NCBI RefSeq assembly: GCF_009192945.1
Contig: NZ_NSET01000016.1
Location: 1-64,000, forward strand
From: Xanthomonas maliensis
GTDB lineage: Bacteria; Pseudomonadota; Gammaproteobacteria; Xanthomonadales; Xanthomonadaceae
Direction: 5' to 3'
Length of the DNA stretch: 64,000 bases
In this document: positions 24,909 to 32,774 of the stretch, piece after piece
How the letters are laid out: every line of letters starts with the position of its first letter
Numbering within the stretch: the stretch's first letter is position 1
Position numbers and translations under genes: made by a program
Notes under the pieces: model-generated
What the model was told of the DNA's origin: nothing
The model's database searches: none
The model's input: only the letters and a program-made list of their open reading frames with translations

Positions 24909-26252
24909 ATGTCCAGCCCGCTTGCCTCCCCTGTGTTCCACCCGCTGGCCGTCGGCGCGCCCAGCCGTCCGCTGGCCTGGCGCGACGGGGTGCGGATCGA
25001 TCTGGCGACATTCATCGCGCATGTGCACGGGCTGGCGCAGTGCCTGCCCGAAGGCCGCCATGCGGTGAACCTGTGCGAAGACCGCTATCACTTCATGGTG
25101 GCGTTCTACGCCTGCGCAGTGCGCGGCCAGGTGTCCTTGCTGCCGTCGTCGCGCGCGCCGGCGGTGGTGGGCGACGTCCAGGCGCGTTACCCCGACGCCT
25201 ATTGCCTGGGCGACCAGGCGCTGGCCCTGGCGCCGCCGCGCTATTGGCAATTGCCCGAGCAATTACCGCAAGGCGAGGGCGGGGTGCCCGATCTGGCAGA
25301 CGACGCCTTGGTGGCGATCGGTTTCACCTCCGGCAGCACCGGCAGCCCGCAACCCAATCCCAAGACCTGGGGCAGCTTCCTGACCAGCACGCGGCAGGAT
25401 CTGGTGGCGTTGCAGAGCCTGTGGAGCCAGGCCGAGGCGGTGCCGACAGTGGTGGCGACGGTGCCGCCGCAACACATGTACGGCATGGAGCTGTCGGTGC
25501 TGTTGCCGATGGTGACGCCGCTGGCGGTGCACGCCGGCCGGCCGTTCTTTCCCGAAGACGTGGCGCGCGCGCTGGCCGAGGTGCCGGCACCGCGTTTGCT
25601 GGTCACCACACCGGTGCACCTGCGGGCACTGGTGGAGTCCGGTGTGTCATTGCCGCCGCTGGCCGGCATCGTCTCGGCCACCGCGCCGCTGGCGCCGGAG
25701 ATCGCCGCTGCGGCCGAGGCACGCTTCGGTGGGCAGGTGCGCGAGATGTTCGGCTCCACCGAAACCTGCGTGTTCGCGGTGCGCCGTACCGCGGTGGAGG
25801 CAGCCTGGACGCCGCTGCCCGGCGTGCGACTGGAGACCCAGGCCAACGGAACGCTGGTGCATGCGCCGCATCTGGCGGCCCCGGTGCTGCTGGCCGACAT
25901 CATGGACGTCGATGACGACGGGTGTTTCCAGGTCCGCGGGCGCCAGGCCGATCTGCTCGAGATCGCCGGCAAGCGCGCCTCGCTGGCCGAACTCACCCGC
26001 CGGCTGTTGGCGGTACCGGGCGTGCTCGATGGCGTGATCGTGCAGCTGGCACCGGAGGCGGGACAGGCAGTGGGACGCATCGCCGCGCTGGTGGTGGCAC
26101 CGACGCTGGAAGAGGCGCAGATCCTGCAAGCGCTGCGTGCCAGCATCGATCCGGTCTTCCTGCCGCGGCGGCTGCGCAAGCTGGCGGTGCTGCCGCGCAA
26201 CGAGACCGGCAAGCTGCCGCGTGATCAGGTGTTGGGGCTGCTCGAGGGTTGA
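24909..26252 (+). CDS. xanA2: 3-hydroxybenzoate-activating AMP-ligase of xanthomonadin synthesis
   Basis: 447 residues. Adenylate-forming motifs are A3 GFTSGSTGSP, A5 MFGSTET, A7/A8 DDDGCFQVRGRQADLLEIAGKR and A10 NETGKLPRD. It is shorter than acetyl-CoA synthetases but normal for the aryl-polyene starter ligases. From the known pathway, XanA2 adenylates 3-hydroxybenzoic acid and loads it on the carrier protein XanC as starter unit. It is convergent with xanB2 (15 bp between stops), so supply and activation of the starter are encoded tail-to-tail. Location is cytoplasmic. Confidence 0.9.
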   Translation: MSSPLASPVFHPLAVGAPSRPLAWRDGVRIDLATFIAHVHGLAQCLPEGRHAVNLCEDRYHFMVAFYACAVRGQVSLLPSSRAPAVVGDVQARYPDAYCLGDQALALAPPRYWQLPEQLPQGEGGVPDLADDALVAIGFTSGSTGSPQPNPKTWGSFLTSTRQDLVALQSLWSQAEAVPTVVATVPPQHMYGMELSVLLPMVTPLAVHAGRPFFPEDVARALAEVPAPRLLVTTPVHLRALVESGVSLPPLAGIVSATAPLAPEIAAAAEARFGGQVREMFGSTETCVFAVRRTAVEAAWTPLPGVRLETQANGTLVHAPHLAAPVLLADIMDVDDDGCFQVRGRQADLLEIAGKRASLAELTRRLLAVPGVLDGVIVQLAPEAGQAVGRIAALVVAPTLEEAQILQALRASIDPVFLPRRLRKLAVLPRNETGKLPRDQVLGLLEG

Positions 26253-26267
26253 ACGGCGCCGGCGGCC

Positions 26268-27275
26268 TCAGCCGTGGACGCCGTCGATCTCCACTGCCAG
26301 CTCGTCGCGGCAGATCACCGCGTGCAGCAGCAAGCGCGGTACCGCCGCGCCGAACCGTGCGTCCAGCGCCTGCGCCACGCGCGACAGGTCCGCGTACTCG
26401 CGCACATAGACCTTCAGGCGGGTGCCGGCCCCGAACTGCGCCGGTAGCGTCGGTGCATGCCGACGCGCCACGTCGAGCAACGCATCGAAGTTGGCGAAGG
26501 TCTCGTCCAACTGCGCCAGCAACTGCCCGGTATGCATCGACGCATGCCCGACCACGGCAGCCGTGCCCGATAGCAGCAGCGGCATGTCGCCACCGGGCGG
26601 CGGCAGCATCGCGCGCGCGAAGCTCGGCGGCTGCGGCCCGTATTGGCGCGGATAGTTGTAGGCGCTGACCTGGCGCGGATTCTCCAGCGGCGTGCCGGCA
26701 TCGGCGGCGGCCAGCCAGTAGATCTGGATCACCCGCTCGTCATCGCAGCGCCCCACCGCCGTGGCGGCCGGCAGCTGGTTGTTGTCGAACGCACCCAGTC
26801 CGCGCGCGCGGCCGACGCAGAATTGCCGATAGCGTTCACGGTCGCCGCTGCCCAGGGTGATCGCATCCAGATAGTTCCAGATGCGCAGCAGGCGCGGAGT
26901 CTGACTGGCGGACACGAAGGCGGTGATCGCGGCATAGGCCTTGGCGGCGGCCACTTCGATCTCGCCATCCTGCTCGTCGATCTCGATCACCCCGAACTGC
27001 AGCCGTCCATCGCTGGCCCAGGCGATGTCGCCATCGCGGCCGCTGCGAACCGGTGCGGCAGTGCGCCACACCTCCAGCACTTCGGCCTCATACGGCTGCA
27101 AGGGGACGCGCAGGTAGCGTGGATCGTCCAGGCGCGGGGCCGCGTTGCCGAAGCCGAACACGGCCAGCACGTGCGCATCGTCGAGCAGCGCACGCGGGTC
27201 GGTCTGTTCGACGTAATCCACCTGCAGCCAGGGGTGGCGCAGCGGTTGCGCGGGAAGGGCCTGGGATGCGGTCAT
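26268..27275 (-). CDS. xanB2: Bifunctional chorismatase (3-/4-hydroxybenzoate synthase)
   Basis: 335 residues from ATG 27275, which overlaps the upstream stop as ATGA. The sequence matches the XanB2/Hyg5/FkbO chorismatase family: an N-terminal half with ALLDDAHVLAVFGFGN and FGVIEIDEQ, the central RLLRIWNYLDAI and ERYRQFCVGRARGL segments, and the C-terminal YNYPRQYGPQPPSFARA and ASMHTGQLLAQLDETFAN. XanB2 converts chorismate to 3-hydroxybenzoate (pigment precursor) and 4-hydroxybenzoate (ubiquinone precursor). It therefore links pigment, quinone and virulence physiology. The gene is translationally coupled to a flavin-halogenase-like gene. Confidence 0.95.
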   Translation of the reverse strand: MTASQALPAQPLRHPWLQVDYVEQTDPRALLDDAHVLAVFGFGNAAPRLDDPRYLRVPLQPYEAEVLEVWRTAAPVRSGRDGDIAWASDGRLQFGVIEIDEQDGEIEVAAAKAYAAITAFVSASQTPRLLRIWNYLDAITLGSGDRERYRQFCVGRARGLGAFDNNQLPAATAVGRCDDERVIQIYWLAAADAGTPLENPRQVSAYNYPRQYGPQPPSFARAMLPPPGGDMPLLLSGTAAVVGHASMHTGQLLAQLDETFANFDALLDVARRHAPTLPAQFGAGTRLKVYVREYADLSRVAQALDARFGAAVPRLLLHAVICRDELAVEIDGVHG

Positions 27276-28639
27276 GGAATCTCTCGTTGCAAGGTGTCGC
27301 CGTCGAAACCGGTGCGCGCCTGACGCCGGCGTTGGCGCCAGGACTGCCAGGCGCGCGGCAGCATCGACAGCGCGGTCAAGGCATAGATGGCGCGGAACGC
27401 GCGTAGCCGCAGGCGAACCCGCGGGCTGTCGAAGACATCGCCGGCCAGCATCGCCACCACCGCTTCTTCCATCTGCAAGGTGTTCTGCGGCTGCGCGAAC
27501 AGGGTGCGCATCGTTGGCGAGGTGAAGCGGTAGATGAACCATTTGAACTCATCGATGCCGCGGGTCAGTTCGCGCTGCAGGGCGCGTTGCAGGCGGGCTT
27601 CCTGCTGCGGTGCGCGCAGTGCCGCAGCGACCATGGCGGCGCCACGTTCGGCGCCGTGCATGGCCAGGAACACGCCGGAGGAAAACATCGGGTCGACGAA
27701 GGCGTAGGCGTCGCCCAGCATCAGCCAGCGCGGCCCGGCCATGCGCGTGCACGCGTAGGCGTAGTTGCCGGTGGCATGCACCGGCGCCACGCGCTCGACA
27801 TCGCGCATGCGCGCGCTCAGCTCGGGGTTGAACGCGAGCGTGCGCATCAGAAAGGCCTCGCTATCACCCTTGCGGGTCTTCATGTATTCCGGATAGCAGA
27901 CCGCACCGACGCTGGTCACGTCATCCGGCAGTGGGATCAGCCACATCCAGCCGTGTGCGTGGCGGTAGATGCTGATGTTGCCGGCGTCCTCGCCCGGGCG
28001 ACGGGTGACGCCGCGAAAATGGCTGAACAGCGCGGCCGACTGATGTTGGCGGTTGGCCTGTTTGAGCTTGAGGCGGTTGCCGAGGAAGGTATCGCGACCG
28101 CTGGCGTCGAGCAGATAGCGTGGCCGGAACGACCGCAGTCCATCCGGGCCGCGTGCCTGCAGCACCGGCTGTGCGCCGTCGAAGTCCACCGACTCGACCT
28201 TGACCTGTTCGCGCGCATCCACCCCGACGGCGCGCGCGCGCGCGAACAACACCTGGTCGAATTGCGCACGCGGAACCTGAAACGCGAAGTCGGCCTTGGC
28301 GTCCAGCGCCCGCGAGAACCGAAACGTGTTGTAGCCGCCGCTATCATTGGGGAAGTCGGCACCGCGCTTGAGCACGCCGATCTCGCGCACTGCCTCCAGC
28401 ACCCCCAGCCGTTCCAGGATGGGCATGTTCATCGGCAACAGCGATTCGCCGATGTGGAAGCGCGGATGTTGCTCCTTTTCCAGCAGCGTGACCTGCCAGC
28501 CTTGTTGGGCCAGCAGGATCGCAGCGGTGCAGCCGGCAGGGCCGCCGCCGACGATCAAGATATCTGGACATTCATGTCCGGTTTCCGGCCCGGCGACCGG
28601 CAGGGCGGTCGGAGCGGGGCGTGCAGCGGCGGAAGTCAT
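27272..28639 (-). CDS. Flavin-dependent halogenase-like protein of the pigment locus (probably the gene called xanB1)
   Basis: 455 residues from ATG 28639. FAD-binding GGGPAG at ~31-36 is followed by GESLLP and a Lys at 91. WMWLIP at 231-236 is an exact match to the WxWxIP motif that separates flavin halogenases from monooxygenases. Further FAD contacts are LGDAYAFVDPMFSSGVFLA. Xanthomonadins are brominated aryl polyenes, so an aryl brominase role is attractive, but reductase or monooxygenase activity cannot be excluded. It lies first in the leftward operon with xanB2 and is divergent from xanC (264-bp promoter interval). Confidence 0.82.
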   Translation of the reverse strand: MTSAAARPAPTALPVAGPETGHECPDILIVGGGPAGCTAAILLAQQGWQVTLLEKEQHPRFHIGESLLPMNMPILERLGVLEAVREIGVLKRGADFPNDSGGYNTFRFSRALDAKADFAFQVPRAQFDQVLFARARAVGVDAREQVKVESVDFDGAQPVLQARGPDGLRSFRPRYLLDASGRDTFLGNRLKLKQANRQHQSAALFSHFRGVTRRPGEDAGNISIYRHAHGWMWLIPLPDDVTSVGAVCYPEYMKTRKGDSEAFLMRTLAFNPELSARMRDVERVAPVHATGNYAYACTRMAGPRWLMLGDAYAFVDPMFSSGVFLAMHGAERGAAMVAAALRAPQQEARLQRALQRELTRGIDEFKWFIYRFTSPTMRTLFAQPQNTLQMEEAVVAMLAGDVFDSPRVRLRLRAFRAIYALTALSMLPRAWQSWRQRRRQARTGFDGDTLQREIP

Positions 28640-28903
28640 CCTGGAGCGAACCTGCGGCGAGCGAGCGTCAGACAGGCATGATAGCCTGACCGGCGGCCCG
28701 GACACCTGCGACGGCCGCTGATGCCCTGCAAAACCCTTGATTCCTGGCCACTGCGTGCTGGACCGGTGTGTGTGCGGCTCGGAATTGGCGCTGGCGCCAC
28801 GTACACTGCCAAGCCGAACGCCGCCGCTGCGCTTGCCGTCATCGGCGCCGCCGGGCGATCGTCCCTGAACCCGTTTTTTGTCTCTAGCCTGGAAGCTCTC
28901 TGG

Positions 28904-29173
28904 ATGTCCTCGCAAACCGCTGCCGAACGTGAACTGGCCGAACTCCTGGTCGAAAGCCTGAACCTGGAAGACGTCCAGCCTGCCGACATCGACCCGGAGG
29001 CGCCGCTGTTCAACACCGGACTGGGACTGGATTCGATCGATGCGCTGGAATTGGCGCTGGCGATCAGCAAGCGCTACGGCTTCCAGCTGCGCTCGGATAA
29101 CGACGAAAACCGGCGCATCTTCGCCTCGTTGCGGGCGCTGACGGACCATGTCCAAGCCAACAAGACCGTCTGA
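28904..29173 (+). CDS. xanC: Acyl carrier protein of xanthomonadin synthesis
   Basis: 89 residues. The phosphopantetheine site is Ser44 in LGLDSIDALEL, within a typical four-helix ACP. The ATG at 28904 is preferred: upstream in-frame sequence back to 28721 does not look like ACP. It carries the 3-hydroxybenzoyl starter and the growing polyene. The next gene overlaps it by 26 bp. Together with the following genes it heads the long rightward operon of the locus. Confidence 0.9.
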   Translation: MSSQTAAERELAELLVESLNLEDVQPADIDPEAPLFNTGLGLDSIDALELALAISKRYGFQLRSDNDENRRIFASLRALTDHVQANKTV

Positions 29174-29894
29174 GGCGCTGCCCGCGTCGCCCACCGAGGC
29201 GGCGCCATGGGTGTTCGGCGTGGGGGTGTTGCTGGCGCTGGCGTACTCGCCATTGGCGCATTGGGCCAACGCCAGCCATCGGCCGGAACTGGCCGTCATC
29301 GCCGGCGGCCTGCTGGTGGGCATGGTGCTGATCGAGCCGCTGGCCGCGCGCCGGGCGTGGGCCTGGCTGCTGGCGGCGCTGCTCATCGTCGGGCTGGGCA
29401 GTCTGTGGCGTTCGCCGCACGCCATGCTGCTGCTGGCCGCGCCGCCGGTGGTGTTCACCGGCTGGATCGCCTGGTTCTTCGCCCGCAGTCTGCGCGCCGG
29501 CCGTACACCCCTGATCACTCGCATCGTCGAAGGCCTGTACCGGCGTGCCGAGATGCCGATCAGTCCCGCCCAATACCGCTACACGCGTCGACTCACCGCT
29601 GCCTGGGCATTGTTGCTGGCAGGCCTGACCGTGCTCAATCTGGTGCTGGGCCTGTGTGCACAGCCGAGCGGCGTGCTGGCGCAATTGGGCCTAGCCTCCC
29701 CGTGGCCGATCAGCGATGCCAATGCATCCCTGTTCGCCAATCTGCTGGCCTACGGCGTGGTCGGCGGCTTCTTTGTCGGCGAGTACCTGCTGCGCGGGCG
29801 CTGGTTTCCGCAGCGTCCGTATCGTAACCTGCCAGACTTCCTGCGCCAGATGGCACAGCTTGGGCCAGGGTTCTGGCGCGAGTTGCTGCGCTGA
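29148..29894 (+). CDS. Aryl-polyene locus membrane protein (COG4648-like)
   Basis: 248 residues with about six membrane helices (for example WVFGVGVLLALAYSPLAHWA, LAVIAGGLLVGMVLIEPLAA, LLVALLIVGLGS-type segments and WALLLAGLTVLNLVLGL). No catalytic motif is seen. A membrane protein of this size next to the ACP is a standard part of aryl-polyene clusters, where its role is not settled. The gene overlaps xanC by 26 bp and is followed by the PlsC-type acyltransferase, so a role in membrane attachment or acylation of the polyene is plausible. Confidence 0.8.
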   Translation: MSKPTRPSEALPASPTEAAPWVFGVGVLLALAYSPLAHWANASHRPELAVIAGGLLVGMVLIEPLAARRAWAWLLAALLIVGLGSLWRSPHAMLLLAAPPVVFTGWIAWFFARSLRAGRTPLITRIVEGLYRRAEMPISPAQYRYTRRLTAAWALLLAGLTVLNLVLGLCAQPSGVLAQLGLASPWPISDANASLFANLLAYGVVGGFFVGEYLLRGRWFPQRPYRNLPDFLRQMAQLGPGFWRELLR

Positions 29895-29947
29895 GCGCGT
29901 GGCCGGGGGCGCCGACGTTCGTGCATATTTTTGGGGACAAGAAAAAG

Positions 29948-30694
29948 ATGTCGCTGGCAAGGATGCCGTCGCGCCTGGCGTGGGCCGTGTTCAACGGGGT
30001 GCAATTGGCGTTCACCTTGTTGGTGACCGTCGTTGGCATCTCGCTGGCGCTGTTGGTGGCTGCCACCGGCAACACTGCGCGGGCGCTCGCGATGGCGCGT
30101 TGGCTGTGGGCGCCGCTGTTGCTGCGCGGTGCCGGTGCCCAGCTGGTGGTGGAGGGACGCGAACGATTGGATTGGTCGCAGACCTACCTGTTCGTCAGCA
30201 ACCACCAATCGATCATCGACATCTGTGCGTTGTTCAGGGCCTTGCCGGTGCCGCTGCGCTTCCTGCTCAAGGAGGAAATGCTGCAGGTGCCGTTCGTCAA
30301 TTGGTACGCGCGCGCCACCGGCATGCTGTTCCTGGATCGCGACAGCCGTCGCGCCGGGGCGCTGGTACGGCGGCAGGCGGCAGCGTTGCTGCGTGACGGT
30401 CACCACCTGTGCCTGTTCCCGGAGGGCACGCGTAGCCGCAGTGGTGCGCTGTTGCCATTCAAGGCCGGGCTACTGCAGGCCGCTATCGATGCCGGGGTCG
30501 CGGTGGTGCCGATCGCGGTGGATGGGTGCGGCAAGGTCTTGCCGGTGGATGGCCTGTTTCGCGTGCGGCCGGGCACCATCCGTTTGCGGATCGGTGCGCC
30601 GATCCCGGTGACCGGGCCACAGGCGCCGGATCGCCAACAGTTGGCCGAACAGGCCCACCGCACGATTGCTGCCATGCTTCAACCGAGAATCTGA
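29948..30694 (+). CDS. PlsC-type 1-acylglycerophosphate acyltransferase-like protein
   Basis: About 248 residues from ATG 29948; a GTG at 29921 would add nine residues. An N-terminal membrane anchor (QLAFTLLVTVVGISLALLVAAT) precedes the acyltransferase domain with SNHQSIID (HX4D catalytic block I) and FPEGTRSRSG (block III). PlsC-like enzymes in aryl-polyene loci are thought to transfer an acyl or polyenoyl group to a lipid-type acceptor on the inner membrane. It sits between the membrane protein and the small dehydratase in one transcription unit. Confidence 0.88.
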   Translation: MSLARMPSRLAWAVFNGVQLAFTLLVTVVGISLALLVAATGNTARALAMARWLWAPLLLRGAGAQLVVEGRERLDWSQTYLFVSNHQSIIDICALFRALPVPLRFLLKEEMLQVPFVNWYARATGMLFLDRDSRRAGALVRRQAAALLRDGHHLCLFPEGTRSRSGALLPFKAGLLQAAIDAGVAVVPIAVDGCGKVLPVDGLFRVRPGTIRLRIGAPIPVTGPQAPDRQQLAEQAHRTIAAMLQPRI

Positions 30695-30704
30695 GTCGCC
30701 GCCG

Positions 30705-30992
30705 ATGGAGTTCCTTGTCCCACATGACCATCCCTGCCTGCCCGGACATTTTCCGGGGCAGCCGATCGTGCCTGGCGTGGTCGTGCTCGATCACGTGCTG
30801 CAGGCCATCGAGGCACGGCATGGCGCGCGCGCGCCCGTGCGGTTGCCGCAGGTGAAGTTCGTACAGCCCTTGCTCCCCGGGCAGACCGCCACGGTGACAC
30901 TGGACGGCGACGGCCCGCGTTGGCGCTTCCGCGTGCAGCGGGGCGAGGCCTTGCTGGTCAGTGGCGAGTTGGTCGCCGAGGCGGCGCCATGA
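30705..30992 (+). CDS. Small hot-dog fold dehydratase (FabZ-like)
   Basis: 95 residues from ATG 30705. The segment HPCLPGHFPGQPIVPGVVVLDHVLQA is the catalytic FabZ/FabA-like motif (His and GHFPG...P.VPGV). It probably dehydrates 3-hydroxyacyl-ACP intermediates to give the conjugated double bonds of the polyene, possibly paired with the second hot-dog protein encoded at 35128. It overlaps the next gene by ATGA. The upstream in-frame extension to 30666 runs through the preceding gene and is not supported. Confidence 0.85.
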   Translation: MEFLVPHDHPCLPGHFPGQPIVPGVVVLDHVLQAIEARHGARAPVRLPQVKFVQPLLPGQTATVTLDGDGPRWRFRVQRGEALLVSGELVAEAAP

Positions 30993-31963
30993 GCGGTCAT
31001 TGGAAACAGCGGCCCGAGGGCGGCGGCCGCTTCGCGCTGTGGCTGATCCGCGGCATCGCCCGTCATGGCGGGCGCGCGCTCGGTCGCGCGCTGTTGTATC
31101 CGATCACGCTGTATTTCCTGCTGGTGCGCGGGCCCGAACGCAACGCCTCGCGCCACTACCTGAGCCGCGTGTTCGGGCGTCCTGCACGGCTGCGCGAGGT
31201 GGCGCGCCATATCCACACCTTCGCTGCGACGATCCTGGATCGGGTCTACATGCTCAGCGGACAGATGCAGCGCTTTCGCGTGGACATCACCGGGCTGGAT
31301 CAGTTGCATGCGCAGATGGATCGCGGTCGCGGTGTGCTGATCTTCGGTTCGCACCTTGGTAGCTTCGATGCGCTGCGCGTGCTGGCCACCGAGCGGCCGG
31401 ACGTGCAGGTCAAGGTGGTGCTGGACAAGTCGCACAACCGCGCGATGACCGAGCTGCTGGGCGCGCTCAATCCGCAGTTGGCTGCCAATATCATCGACGC
31501 CGGCATGGACGCGACCTCGATCGTCATGGCGATCAAGGAGGCCACTGACGCTGGTGCGCTGGTCGCCTTGTTGATCGACCGGCCGCGGCCGGAGGATCCG
31601 GCGCTGCCGGCGATGTTCCTCGGCCGCAACGCCACGTTCCCGACCTCGCCCTGGCTGATCGCCGCCGCGCTCAAGGTGCCGGTGGTGCTGGCGTTCGGTC
31701 TGTATCGGGGTGGCAACCACTACGAGCTGGCCTTCGAGACCTTCAGCGAAGGGCTGGACCTGCCGCGGCGCCAGCGTGCGCCGGTGCTGGCCGTGCTCAT
31801 GCGCGATTACGCCGCCAGGCTGGAGCATTACACCCGCTATGCGCCGTACAACTGGTTCAACTTCTACGATTTCTGGAACACCCATCATGCCGATGCGCCG
31901 CACCCTGCCGTGGATGCTGATACTGCTGTTCAGCGCCGCACCGCTATGCGCCGCACCGCCTGA
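30989..31963 (+). CDS. LpxL/HtrB-type lysophospholipid acyltransferase
   Basis: 324 residues from ATG 30989 (ATGA overlap with the dehydratase). There is an N-terminal membrane region LGRALLYPITLYFLLV. The acyltransferase block FGSHLGSFDALR contains the HX4D motif and is followed by LVALLIDRP and PTSPWLIAAAL, as in late lipid A acyltransferases. It belongs to the second acyltransferase type normally found in aryl-polyene loci, where it may add a fatty chain to the head group or glycolipid. Its 3' end overlaps the LolA-like gene by 77 bp, unusually long for this tightly packed operon. Confidence 0.85.
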   Translation: MSGHWKQRPEGGGRFALWLIRGIARHGGRALGRALLYPITLYFLLVRGPERNASRHYLSRVFGRPARLREVARHIHTFAATILDRVYMLSGQMQRFRVDITGLDQLHAQMDRGRGVLIFGSHLGSFDALRVLATERPDVQVKVVLDKSHNRAMTELLGALNPQLAANIIDAGMDATSIVMAIKEATDAGALVALLIDRPRPEDPALPAMFLGRNATFPTSPWLIAAALKVPVVLAFGLYRGGNHYELAFETFSEGLDLPRRQRAPVLAVLMRDYAARLEHYTRYAPYNWFNFYDFWNTHHADAPHPAVDADTAVQRRTAMRRTA

Positions 31964-32534
31964 GACCCTGGACGTGGGCCAGGTGCTGCAGCGCCTGGCG
32001 CGCCCGACGCCGGTCAGCACCGAGTTCGTCGAACTGCGCGGCTCGGCCTTGCTGAAGACGCCGCTGCGCGTACAGGGCCAGTACCGTCGCCCGGATGCAC
32101 AGACGCTGGTGCGCGAGGTCACCTCGCCCTACCACGAGACTACTACGTTGCAGGGCGACCAAGGCGTGCTGGAGCGCGAGGGCAAGCCACCGCGGCGGTT
32201 CTCGTTGACGCGCGTTCCCGAGCTGGCCGGGCTCAAGTCCGGCTTCGGTGCGCTCTTGGCTGGCGATCGCGCCTTGCTCGAGCAGCACTATCGCGTGAGT
32301 GGACAAGGCCGGCCGCAGGCCTGGCAGCTCACCCTGCAACCGATCGACGCGGCCGTGGCGCGGCAGGTGCGCGAGTTGCGCCTGTTTGGCCAGGACGGCG
32401 AGCTGCGCTGCATCGAAAGCCAGCCGGCCAAGGGCGATGTCCAGCGCACGCTGTTGGCGGGTGCGGCGCACGCCGCCGCCACGGTGACCGATGCGGCGGC
32501 ACTGACGGCGCTGTGCCACGGCACCGGCGCGTGA
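31887..32534 (+). CDS. LolA-like outer-membrane lipoprotein carrier protein
   Basis: 215 residues. The signal peptide MPMRRTLPWMLILLFSAAPLCAAP ends at an A-x-A site, predicting a periplasmic protein. The mature part (SALLKTPLRVQGQYRRPDAQTLVREV, GDQGVLEREGKPPRRFSL) fits the LolA/LolB beta-barrel fold seen in pigment loci. The predicted role is to chaperone the hydrophobic pigment lipid across the periplasm, taking over from the MMPL exporter encoded next. The start lies 77 bp inside the upstream acyltransferase gene; ATG 31893 is an alternative. Confidence 0.8.
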   Translation: MPMRRTLPWMLILLFSAAPLCAAPPETLDVGQVLQRLARPTPVSTEFVELRGSALLKTPLRVQGQYRRPDAQTLVREVTSPYHETTTLQGDQGVLEREGKPPRRFSLTRVPELAGLKSGFGALLAGDRALLEQHYRVSGQGRPQAWQLTLQPIDAAVARQVRELRLFGQDGELRCIESQPAKGDVQRTLLAGAAHAAATVTDAAALTALCHGTGA

Positions 32535-32774
32535 GCCGCGCCACGCGCGTTGCACCTGCGGTCGCGGGACGATCCACCATGCTGCCGACAACGCGTGTCC
32601 TGGCACGGTCCTGGGGCGCTTGGCAGGCCGCTGGCGCTTGCTGGCTGAACCGAGCGCTGCAGGGTGCCAGCCTTTCACGCGACTGCATGTCCACTCCCCG
32701 CAAGCACGCACCCGCACCGCCGGAGGCCGCGCACATCACCGCGGCGGCTTGCATGGACAGGCCGAGGCCTTGCC

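Noticed and set aside
28721-28903. N-terminal extension of the carrier protein
   Set aside because: The residues before MSSQTAAERE do not resemble ACP and the full frame would exceed the normal length by about 60 residues.
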